Source of the DNA: Nemertoderma westbladi
Lineage: Eukaryota; Xenacoelomorpha; Nemertodermatida; Nemertodermatidae
DNA: 23,417 nt
Direction of reading: 5' to 3'
NCBI GenBank assembly: GCA_032718475.1
Contig: JAUCBJ010003998.1
Location: 1-23,417, forward strand
Below the pieces are notes generated by a model. The model searched no databases, had not been told where the DNA came from, and saw only the letters and a program-made list of their open reading frames with translations. A program made the position numbers and the translations under genes. This document shows positions 10,367 through 18,810 of this stretch, one piece after another. Numbering within the stretch: position 1 is the first letter of the stretch; every line of letters starts with the position of its first letter.

Positions 10367-10545
10367 GGCCATTCGTTTTATATTAAACCTATTCCATCGG
10401 CGTCATCCTTCGTCCGACCTCTCATCGTTTTTATCAACGCCCGTAGCGGCGGTAACCAAGGTGCTAAACTCCTTCACACATTCTACCTACTACTCAACCC
10501 CAGACAAGTGTTTGCCCTGGACGAGTCATGTCCACCTAAAGTTGG
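10367..10545 (+). CDS. DGKZ/DGKI-like: Type IV diacylglycerol kinase, first catalytic-domain exon
   Basis: This exon has 179 nt, acceptor phase 0 and donor GG/GTAAGT in phase 2. It encodes GHSFYIKPIPSASSFVRP, then PLIVFINARSGGNQGAK, then LLNPRQVFALDE. The NxxSGGNQG motif and the NPRQVF element are hallmarks of the DGK catalytic domain (DAGK family). In DGK zeta/iota the same order follows the MARCKS-like segment. The enzyme phosphorylates diacylglycerol to phosphatidic acid and attenuates PKC signalling. The longer open frame 10224-10676 overlapping it is in a different phase and is spurious. The following intron is short (206 bp). Confidence 0.96.
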
Positions 10546-10751
10546 GTAAGTTGTCTATAGGACATACATACAGTAATACATCCCAGAGTAAGGAGCCGTC
10601 CATTAATGATGTGACTCGGTTGATATGGGAGGGGGTTAATGTAGTGAGTGATATTAAATATCAACATCGGCGATGACATACAGTATACATGTCCCTACAG
10701 TATAAGCTGACAAGTTTCCCAGAATGTTTTTCACTAAATAATCTCTTTTAG

Positions 10752-10926
10752 ATTGGAGCTTTATTCCAAGGTATCCGGACTTCGTGTGCTCGCGTGTGGA
10801 GGGGATGGCACCATAGGCTGGATATTATCTTCTATGGACAAACTCAACTTGGATTCTCCCCCACCCGTAGCTGTACTCCCTTTGGGTACCGGCAATGATT
10901 TGGCCCAAAGTCTCAACTGGGGAAAC
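10752..10926 (+). CDS. DGKZ/DGKI-like: Type IV diacylglycerol kinase, ATP-site exon
   Basis: This exon has 175 nt. One nt completes the Gly codon begun in the previous exon, then 58 codons follow, ending phase 0 at AAC/GTTAGT. Motifs in order are [17 protein letters not shown], carrying the GGDGT nucleotide-binding loop essential for catalysis, and [21 protein letters not shown], carrying GTGND. Both are the strongest DGK signatures in the window and are intact. The donor GTTAGT is weaker than the others, which start GTAAG. Confidence 0.97.
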
Positions 10927-12149
10927 GTTAGTTAAATAAACGTTAATAACGGACCTCAATACTACAGTAGAATAGGCTTCTTTCTATTTCCGTAAAAACT
11001 ACATAATAATGAAACGTACTGTATAACACATTATAATAGTGTCAGATACTACAGTACCATCACCGGTATACCGGTAGTATTATTCTTTATTTATGTTACT
11101 TTGTTATGTATAGGGTGCAGTTTAAGTTAAGCAGATGCAGGCATTTTCGGGGGAAATATTAAATAAAAATTTTTCAGAAAATCACAAAATTTGCCAAAAT
11201 ATTAGGCCTATCAAACACGGATTCTTTCGTTTTTTTTTTAAAGTCAAACTGTTTCTGTAAGATAATGTCGTTTTTTGTCTCTGTTAAATTTGAGTTATAC
11301 AATAAGGCCCTACAGTAACTAACTGTAAACTATCACAAATTACTGTGTAAGTTTCAAATACACAGAAAATAAAACGGCTAATCTCTAAATAACCAGCATT
11401 TTGAAGCTCCGTGATGAATCAGTTTGACTCCAGATGGGCGGTCATGGTTTCGATCCCATAACGTATCTCTATAGGCCTACTCAGCTCTCATTGGAACCTG
11501 GCTTATTCTGGGTGATCAAAAGAAAATGTTTGTGAACAATAATCATGGGTTGATTATAGTGACGTAAGTGAGAGCAGCCTTCACTACCAGTAGAGGCCCT
11601 ACGCAACCGCCGTTGGGTGTTACGCATCACGCCACTCCTGGTAACTTTATTTTATTCGAAACTGGAAAAGTTATAATAATATAAAAGTATAAATTATTAA
11701 GTAATTTAAACAGGACTTAGGATGACCCAACTCTATAGCAAATGGAGCGGGAAAAATGAATTTTGCCAGCAGCGGGGATTGAACCCGCCACCAGCGGGGA
11801 TTGAACCCGCGTCTCCCGATAAACGTTCAGGTATGCTAACCACTACACCACGGAGGCATACGGTTAGCACACCTGAACGTTTTTCGGGAGACTCGGGTTC
11901 AATCCCCGCTGGTGGCGAATTCATTTTTTCCGCTCCATTATTTAAACAATTCACACATGTAATTTAAAGTGCATTCTCAGAAAAAGGGAAAATTTATCTG
12001 ATAGTTTTGGAATTTACAGGTTATACTACAGGTAAAGAATATTACAACAGGTGTGTCAAATTCTCCCCTGTCTGGAGACTTCCCCGTGGAGATACATACT
12101 GTAGTAGGCCTACCACTTTGCTTCGAATTTTCTTACAACTCTTTTTCAG
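10927..12149 (+). other. Intron 3 of the kinase gene
   Basis: This 1223-bp AT-rich intron ends in TCTTACAACTCTTTTTCAG. Its only recognisable content is the tRNA-derived foldback at 11741-11939, a 14-bp palindrome ACCGGTATACCGGT at 11062-11075 and several TAGGCCTA and TACAGTA motifs. Confidence 0.7.
11741..11939. mobile_element. tRNA-derived foldback element (inverted SINE heads)
   Basis: Two inverted arms of 54 bp (11788-11841 and 11862-11915) pair with only about three mismatches around a 20-bp loop. Flanking sequence extends the symmetry: AATGGAGCGGGAAAAATGAA near 11741 mirrors the reverse complement near 11920-11939. The left arm carries an extra tandem copy of a 22-bp block (11766-11787 and 11788-11809). 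Each arm read towards its outside holds a tRNA T-arm box B (GGTTCAATCCC). The minus strand also has box A TGGTGTAGTGG at the correct distance, so this derives from a tRNA with GGTGTAGTGGT in its D-arm. Open frames on both strands here translate to nearly the same PPAGIEP peptide because of the symmetry, and they are not genes. Confidence 0.85.
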
Positions 12150-12272
12150 GGTTACAAGGAAGAACCAATTGATAAGATACTGTATTCCATTGAAGAAGGA
12201 AACATTGTCCAATTGGATCGGTGGAATTTGGGCGTTACACCAAAAGAACCATCTTCTAATGATGAAAACAAG
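12150..12272 (+). CDS. DGKZ/DGKI-like: Type IV diacylglycerol kinase, exon closing the catalytic domain
   Basis: This exon has 123 nt, 41 codons and phase 0 at both ends, with acceptor TTTTTCAG and donor AAG/GTGATT. It encodes GYKEEPIDKILYSIEEGNIV followed by QLDRWNLGV and an acidic/polar linker (KEPSSNDENK). The EGN-VQLDRW motif is typical of the end of the DGK catalytic domain. It joins NWGN of the previous exon to give the NWGxGY sequence expected in DGK zeta/iota. The overlapping open frame 12007-12276 is in another phase and is spurious. Confidence 0.95.
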
Positions 12273-12771
12273 GTGATTTAAGCTATAAAACACAAACTTT
12301 AGAAGGTAGAGGAAATCATGGTCACTAAAACAGCATACTGTACAGTTATAGTATGGTTGTTGACATGTAAGCCCTAGACATAGGCTGCCATACAGTGCTG
12401 CATACTGTAGGCTTAATAATATTTTTTTAGTGCTTGGAACCGGTCATATTTAAGAAATAAAAAGTATTTTTATTCTGCTTTTAACTAAATATTTTCTTTA
12501 TAATTTATACAGCAGGCCTACTGGCTGATGAATTATGGGAAAGGAGCACGTTATTATAATCAAAACAACTTACAGTATTCCACATTTTTATTTTTATAAG
12601 TAATCATTCAATCGTTATTAGGTTAAATTTTCCACAGGCGAGGCAAATTTATTTATACATTTTCATATTTATAACTTCATTGTACTGTACTCGCTGTTCT
12701 CAATTACATTAAGGTGAGTAGTACAGGCAATTTTTCCATACAAACTACTATTAATTAACCCTATTAGTCAT

Positions 12772-12923
12772 TATGTCACTGTGGTCTGTTTTTAATATTA
12801 ATAATATATCAATTTATTTGATTAAAAGCAATGAAATATGAGTACCGGGCTATAAAATGTTGTACAAATGTTGAGACTTTATTTGTTATATTATTAATAT
12901 TAAAAACAGACCACAGTGACATA
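12772..12923. mobile_element. MITE with 36-bp terminal inverted repeats and TA flanks
   Basis: The ends are perfect inverted repeats: TGTCACTGTGGTCTGTTTTT... from 12774 to about 12808, and its reverse complement from 12887 to 12921. Both sides are flanked by the dinucleotide TA (12772-12773 and 12922-12923). The 148-bp element has an AT-rich core without coding capacity. A TA target duplication and short size fit a non-autonomous Tc1/mariner-type element (family inference). Confidence 0.88.
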
Positions 12924-13670
12924 TGACTACAGTCCCTATCTCATTCTGAATATTATTTCTCAAACTGGGTATCATTTCTCAAACCTTTTACTAATGATAG
13001 TCAACGGAGAATTTCAGTAGGTAAGACTGGGGTAAGAGTTGAGAAATCAGAAAGATGCAGCCAGCTCAATCTAACTCAAACTAGAGTCTGGCGCCATGGT
13101 TTGAGTTAGGTTGACTTCCAACTGTGCCATACTCAAATTAAGCCGAAAGATACAAGTACAGTAGCAATGATCTGGCATATTAGAAATGTATTCCATTAGA
13201 ATCAGCGCCCTAGAAAACCTGAAAATGATAATTTATAGCATCGTATAAGTGAATTAAAAATTTTGTGTTCTAACTGAAAAGTGCTGGTTACTTGTTTTCT
13301 TCATTTTTTCCTACGCAGAGAGGACTAAACAGCCATTTATAGTAATCATATCATTTTTAAATATTTTCCAATGTATTTTGCGCCCCAGATATCCTGTATT
13401 GAAAAACAATTAGCTGAAAAATGTAACTTTCAAATTTTATGAAAATTGTGCATTACTTGTAATTTTGGTGCTGCAATATAACCACTCCAGTACATTTTTT
13501 CGAAATTTTGTTTTTTTCGGTCGGATCCAGACTAGTGAAATCTACGTACTGTACAAACAAAAAATCAGGCTTTTTTGGGTCATATTGACCCCCTTTAATA
13601 GGATTAAGCCTCGGAACACTTTTAGAACGCACCATACTGTAAGCACACGGGAGACATCTTCGTTGGGTGT

Positions 13671-13806
13671 GGGGGGGGGGGGCAGTAACAATATCTCATA
13701 TTTTCGCCCCCACCCATTCATTTTTGCCCCCCACCCCCCCCCCCCCCCCCCAAAAAAAAAAAATAAAATATATTTCCAACATCCTACAAATCCCCCCCCC
13801 CCCCCC
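13671..13806 (+). repeat. Cluster of G and C homopolymers
   Basis: A 12-G run (13671-13682) is followed by C-rich segments, a long C run near 13734-13751 passing directly into an A run, and a 15-C run (13792-13806). Short motifs such as TTTTTGCCCCCCACC recur here and near 14125. Open frames on both strands across this stretch are artefacts of the runs. Confidence 0.85.
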
Positions 13807-14132
13807 TTCCCCAACCAAACAATAATCAACACCCATCCCAAAGAAAGCCTTAGTGGACTGTCCGTCGTCGTCAATATAAATTTTTATAAGCTATAATAAT
13901 AAAATTAATAATTTGATACACATGTCGTTTTTAAAAAGTTTAGAAATTCTACACATAGAGATACTTATATCTATAGTTAATCTGTCGACCGCTAGGGGGC
14001 GAGTGACTAGGTCCACAAATTGTATCTCTACTCAAAGACTTATTCACTCTCTCCCTCTCATTCCTTTTGATTATCATTTTTCGCCAAACTCTCTCTCAGA
14101 TATTTCGCCCCCCTCTGTAATTTTTTGCCCCA

Positions 14133-14150
14133 CCCCCCCCCCCCCCCCCC
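14133..14150 (+). repeat. 18-bp poly-C homopolymer
   Basis: A run of 18 C is preceded by ATTTTTTGCCCCA, almost the same lead-in as the C run near 13734. It is followed by GCCCCCGCC. Confidence 0.9.
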
Positions 14151-14329
14151 GCCCCCGCCTCGTACGCCTGAGAACGCATCAGATTACTTTATAGGCCAAC
14201 TGTCCAGTTAAATCCAGCTAATCCAGTTAAAATTTGAACCATCCCGCGCAAAACTGTCTGTTATTATGAAATAATATCTGCCAATACTGTATATACCTAT
14301 CACAATCAAAGCACAAAACCATGCAAAGA

Positions 14330-14785
14330 TTTTTGTCATGGGTGTTTTTCTGGTCGCTGATTTATTTTCTGTGGTCAATTCTCACTCTTAATGAAATCTT
14401 GTTTGTCTTTATGTCTGTGTGACAGTCTTTCTGACTATCCGACAATCTGTCAGTAATATAAGAAAAGGTCATACAATTTAGTTAAAGGTTTAGCTAGATG
14501 GGTTTTCGTGGTCGCAGAATTCATTTCGAGTGTCAGTTTTAACATTTGATTGCTTCCAAATTGTCTGTTTGGTAGTCAGTCTGTCGGTTATATTTTGACG
14601 GACAGACTGACAGGCATACAGACAGAAACTACAAGGACAAATTTGGATACTGACATCAGAAATGAAGTCACCGGCCACGAAAACAGAAAACGGGAATTTT
14701 TTTAGACAGATAGTTAGCTTTTTATTGATGGACAGACATACTGACAGACAAACTAACCGACAGTCAATCGGACAGACAGCCATAT
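14330..14785. repeat. Long imperfect inverted repeat rich in GACAGAC / GTCTGTC
   Basis: The left half contains TTTTCGTGGTCGCAGAATTC and TAGTCAGTCTGTCGG. The right half contains their reverse-complement-like partners, GACGGACAGACTGACAG and CCGGCCACGAAAAC, around a centre near 14593. Outside these, a second layer of GTCTGTC/GACAGAC words is again mirrored (14400-14455 with 14725-14780). The left half also has a direct repeat about 153 bp apart (TGGTCGCTGATTTATTT and TGGTCGCAGAATTCATTT). There is no coding potential. Confidence 0.65.
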
Positions 14786-15018
14786 CTCGAGAAGTAAGAA
14801 AGATCTTGCTAAACGGTTTTTAAATTTTGATAAAATTAATCTTAATTAAATCTTTATAAAATTCTCTAGATGAAACGGAAAAAAATATATATTAAAAAAA
14901 AATTGAATGCCTGTACTAATGTGTATTCTGTAAACCTTAAATACCACTCAATCTCAATCAATCTTGCATACTTCAATTGAAATATTATAGTAAGATTGTA
15001 TGATTGGTTTATTTATAG

Positions 15019-15216
15019 CTTGCCTATGACGTATTTAACAACTACTTCAGTCTGGGAGCGGACGCTGAAATAGCTTTGGAGTTCCATCAATCCCGAGAGA
15101 AGAGACCGGAAAAATTTAACTCGCGACTCTACAATAAATTCTATTACGCGAAACTTGGCGCAAACGACTTTATAAAACGCCCTTCCAAGGACCTCGCTAA
15201 GGATATAACGTTGTTG
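15019..15216 (+). CDS. DGKZ/DGKI-like: Type IV diacylglycerol kinase, accessory-domain exon whose end was amplified
   Basis: This exon has 198 nt, 66 codons and phase 0 at both ends, with acceptor TTTATAG and donor TTG/GTAAGC. It encodes [54 protein letters not shown] and [12 protein letters not shown]. The [10 protein letters not shown], EFHxSRE, PEKFNSR and SKDLAK motifs define the start of the DGK accessory domain. The next exon (19553, CDGKDLT) joins with the expected spacing, which shows that the first donor at 15217 gives the functional product. The last 45 nt of the exon are the founder of the tandem array that follows. The exon's own copy reads GTTGTTG at its end where most array copies read GTTATTG. 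Confidence 0.97.
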
Positions 15217-18200
15217 GTAAGCTCATAAAACCCCCTTGCAAGGACCTCGCTAAAGATATAACGTTATTGGTAAGCTCATAAAACACCCTTCCAAGGACCT
15301 CGCTAAAGATATAACGTTATTGGTAAGCTAATTAAAACACCCTTCCAAGGACCTCGCTAAGGATATAACGTTATTGGTAAGCTCATAAAACGCCCTTCCA
15401 AGGACCTCGCTAAAGATATAACGTTATTGGTAAGCTCATAAAACGCCCTTTCAAGGACCTCCCTAAGGATATAACGTTATTGGTAAGCTCATAAAACGCC
15501 CTTTCAAGGACCCCCCTAAGGATATAGCGTTATTGGTAAGCTCATAAAACGCCCTTTCAATGACCTCCCTAAGGATATAGCGTTTTTGGTAAGCTCATAA
15601 AACGCCCTTCCAAGGACCTCCCTAAAGATATAACGTTATTGGTAAGCTCATAAAACGCCCTTTCAATGACCTCCCTAAGGATATAGCGTTTTTGGTAAGC
15701 TCATAAAACGCCCTTCCAAGGACCTCCCTAAGGATATAACGTTATTGGTAAGCTCATAAAACGCCCTTTCAAGGACCCCTCTAAGGATATAGCGTTATTG
15801 GTAAGCTCATAAAACGCCCTTCCAAGGACCTCCCTAAGGATATAACGTTATTGGTAAGCTCATAATACGCCCTTTCAAGGACCTCGATAAGGATATAACG
15901 TTATTGGTAAGCTCATAAAACGCCCTTCCAAAGACCTCGCTAAAGATATAACGTTATTGGTAAGCTCATAAAACGCCCTTCCAAGGACCTCGCTAAGGAT
16001 ATAACGTTATTGGTAAGCTCATAAAACGCCCTTTCAAGGACCCCTCTAAGGATATAGCGTTATTGGTAAGCTCATAAAACGCCCTTCCAAGGACCTCCCT
16101 AAGGATATAACGTTATTGGTAAGCTCATAATACGCCCTTTCAAGGACCTCGCTAAGGATATAACGTTATTGGTAAGCTCATAAAACGCCCTTCCAAGGAC
16201 CTCGCTAAAGATATAACGTTATTGGTAAGCTCATAAAACGCCCTTCCAAGGACCTCGCTAAGGATATAACGTTATTGGTAAGCTCATAAAACGCCCTTTC
16301 AAGGACCCCTCTAAGGATATAGCGTTATTGGTAAGCTCATAAAACGCCCTTCCAAGGACCTCCCTAAGGATATAACGTTATTGGTAAGCTCATAATACGC
16401 CCTTTCAAGGACCTTGCTAAGGATATAACGTTATTGGTAAGCTCATGAATCGCCCTTCCAAGGACCTCGCTAAGGATATAACGTTATTGGTAAGCTCATA
16501 AAACGCCCTTCCAAGGACCTCGCTAAAGATATAACGTTATTGGTAAGCTCATGAAACGCCCTTCCAATGACCTGCTAAGGATATAAAGTTATTGGTAAGC
16601 TCCTAAAACGCCCTTACAAGGACCTCGCTAAGGATATAACGTTATTGGTAAGCTCATAAAACGCCCTTACAAGGACCTCGCTAAGGATATAACGTTATTG
16701 GTAAGCTCATAAAACGCCCTTGCAAGGACCTCGCTAAGGATATAACGTTATTGGTAAGCTCATAAAACGCCCTTACAAGGACCTCGCTAAGGATATAACG
16801 TTATTGGTAAGCTCATAAAACGCCCTTCCAAGGACCTCGCTAAAGATATAACGTTATTGGTAAGCTCATAAAACGCCCCTCCAAGGACCTCGCTAAAGAT
16901 ATAACGTTATTGGTAAACTCATACAACGCCCCTCCAAGGACCTCGCTAAAGATATAACGTTATTGGTAAGCTCATAAAACGCCCTTACAAGGACCTCGCT
17001 AAGGATATAACGTTATTGGTAAGCTCATAAAACGCCCTTCCAAGGACCTCGCTAAAGATATAACGCTATTGGGAAGCTCATAAAACGCCCTTCCAAGGAC
17101 CTCGCTAAAGATATAACGTTGTTGGTAAGCTCATGAAACGCCCTTCCAAGGACCTTGCTAAGGATATAACGTTATTGGTAAGCTCATGAATCGCCCTTCC
17201 AAGGACCTCGCTAAGGATATAACGTTATTGGTAAGCTCATAAAACGCCCTTCCAAGGACCTCGCTAAAGATATAACGCTATTGGGAAGCTCATAAAACGC
17301 CCTTCCAAGGACCTCGCTAAGGATATAACGTTATTGGTAAGTTCATAAAACGCCCTTACAAGGACCTCGCTAAGGATATAACGTTATTGGTATGCTCATA
17401 AAACGCTCTTTCAAGGACCTCGCTAAAGATATAACGTTATTGGTAAGCTCATAAAACGCCCTTACAAGGACCTCGCTAAGGATATAACGTTATTGGTAAG
17501 CTCATAAAACGCCCTTACAATGACCTCGCTAAGGATATAACGTTATTGGTAAGCTCATAAAACGCCCTTCCAAGGACCCCCCTAAGGATATAGCGTTATT
17601 GGTAAGCTCATAAAACGCCCCTCCAAGGACCTCGCTAAGGATATAACGTTATTGGTAAGCTCATAAATAAAACGCCCTTGCAAGGACCTCGCTAAAGATA
17701 TAACGTTATTGGTAAGCTCATAAAACGCCCCTCCAAGGACCTCGCTAAGGATATAACGTTATTGGTAAGCTCATAAAACGCCCTTACAATGACCTCGCTA
17801 AGGATATAACGTTATTGGTAAGCTCATAAAACGCCCTTCCAAGGACCCCCCTAAGGATATAGCGTTATTGGTAAGCTCATAAAACGCCCCTCCAAGGACC
17901 TCGCTAAGGATATAACGTTATTGGTAAGCTCATAAATAAAACGCCCTTGCAAGGACCTCGCTAAAGATATAACGTTATTGGTAAGCTCATAAAACGCCCC
18001 TCCAAGGACCTCGCTAAGGATATAACGTTATTGGTAAGCTCATAAATAAAACGCCCTTACAAGGACCTCGATAAGGATATAACGTTATTGGTAAGCTCAT
18101 AAAACGCCCCTCCAAGGACCTCGCTAAGGATATAACGTTATTGGTAAGCTCATAAAACGCCCTTACAAGGACCTCGCTAAGGATATAACGTTATTGGTAA

Positions 18201-18689
18201 GCTCATAAAACGCCTCTCCAAGGACCTCGCTAAGGATATAACGTTATTGGTAAGCTCATAAATAAAACGCCCTTGCAAGGACCTCGCTAAAGATATAACG
18301 TTATTGGTAAGCTCATAAAACGCCCTTACAAGGACCTCGCTAAGGATATAACGTTATTGGTAAGCTCATAAAACGCCCTTCCAAAGACCTCGCTAAAGAT
18401 ATAACGTTATTGGTAAGCTCATAAAACGCCCCTCCAAGGACCTCGCTAAGGATATAACGTTATTGGTAAGCTCATAAATAAAACGCCCTTACAAGGACCT
18501 CGATAAGGATATAACGTTATTGGTAAGCTCATAAAACGCCCCTCCAAGGACCTCGCTAAAGATATAACGTTATTGGTAAGCTCATAAAACGCCCTTCCAA
18601 GGACCTCGCTAAAGATATAACGTTATTGGTAAGCTCATAAAACGCCCTTCCAAGGACCTCGCTAAAGATATAACGTTATTGGTAAGCTC
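15172..18689 (+). repeat. 66-copy tandem array of a coding-exon end plus 5' splice site
   Basis: The founder block (15172-15224) is the last 45 nt of the kinase exon plus the first 8 nt of the intron (GTAAGCTC). Donor positions are 15217, 15270, 15323, 15377, 15430, 15483 and so on to 18682. The span of 3518 bp equals 66 x 53 plus 20. The surplus is explained by five units with a 4-bp insertion (CATAAATAAAA, near 17661, 17931, 18041, 18257 and 18473), one 54-bp unit (15324-15377) and one 52-bp unit (16544-16595). GT is kept in 64 of 66 donors; GG replaces it in two (about 17071 and 17283). Single variants are GTAAAC (about 16914) and GTATGC (about 17390). There is no open frame, since TAA follows each donor in the exon frame. 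Most units contain the palindrome ATAACGTTAT. Confidence 0.97.
15217..15222 (+). promoter_or_regulatory. Functional 5' splice site of the amplified exon
   Basis: TTG/GTAAGC is the donor that keeps the frame into CDG at 19553. It is indistinguishable in its core from the donors repeated downstream. Reading into the intron gives Val-Ser-Ser-stop, so use of any later donor yields a premature stop. Position (first of the series) is the only obvious distinguishing feature. Confidence 0.85.
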
Positions 18690-18810
18690 GAAGATGCGGA
18701 TGATCTAGCAAATGTCATGGGTGATAGGGAGTTGTTCCGCATTCTTAAAAATGCAGCTGCAATGCAGTATGCCGATCCTAGTAGTAGTAGTAGTAGAAGT
18801 AGTATGGACG
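18690..18810 (+). mobile_element. LINE family A 3' tail abutting the array
   Basis: GAAGATGCGGATGATCTAGC and the following GATAGGGAGTTGT match the main LINE at 9803-9847. About 30 bp is then missing before GCATTCTTAAAAATGCAG, and the tail ends GATCCTAGTAGTAGTAGTAG. The copy is truncated at its 5' side exactly where the last array unit ends (GTAAGCTC/GAAGATG). The AGT microsatellite tail is the same type as in the main copy at 9908-9920. It includes a segment (CTGCAATGCAGTATGCC) lacking from the main copy. Confidence 0.9.

Larger units (their letters stand above)
12273..15018 (+). other. Intron 4 of the kinase gene
   Basis: This 2746-bp intron runs from GTGATT to TTTATAG. It holds a MITE (12772-12923), poly-C/G tracts (13671-13806 and 14133-14150) and a long inverted repeat (about 14330-14785). 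No coding sequence was recognised. A small hairpin (13066-13082 with 13100-13116, around AACTCAAAC) is also present. Confidence 0.7.

Noticed and set aside
10224-10676. 150-residue open frame overlapping a kinase exon
   Set aside because: It is in a different phase from the conserved DGK exon 10367-10545 and reads through the donor into the intron.
11062-11075. 14-bp palindrome ACCGGTATACCGGT
   Set aside because: It is real but short, with no second copy or functional context; likely chance.
11430-11470. Possible tRNA-like box B (GGTTTCGATCCC)
   Set aside because: No box A at the correct distance and no cloverleaf; the support is too weak to call a SINE or tRNA.
11722-11967. Overlapping open frames on both strands with a PPAGIEP peptide
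   Set aside because: They arise from the inverted tRNA-derived repeat; similar peptides on both strands are a symmetry effect.
13465-13896. Open frames of 143 and 110 residues across the poly-C region
   Set aside because: They are low-complexity translation of C/G runs on opposite strands, without a domain or splice support.
15172-18689. CRISPR array or protein-coding tandem repeat
   Set aside because: The 53-bp units are contiguous with no unique spacers, and the genome is eukaryotic. Every frame is interrupted, with TAA right after the donor in the exon frame, so it does not encode repeated peptides.
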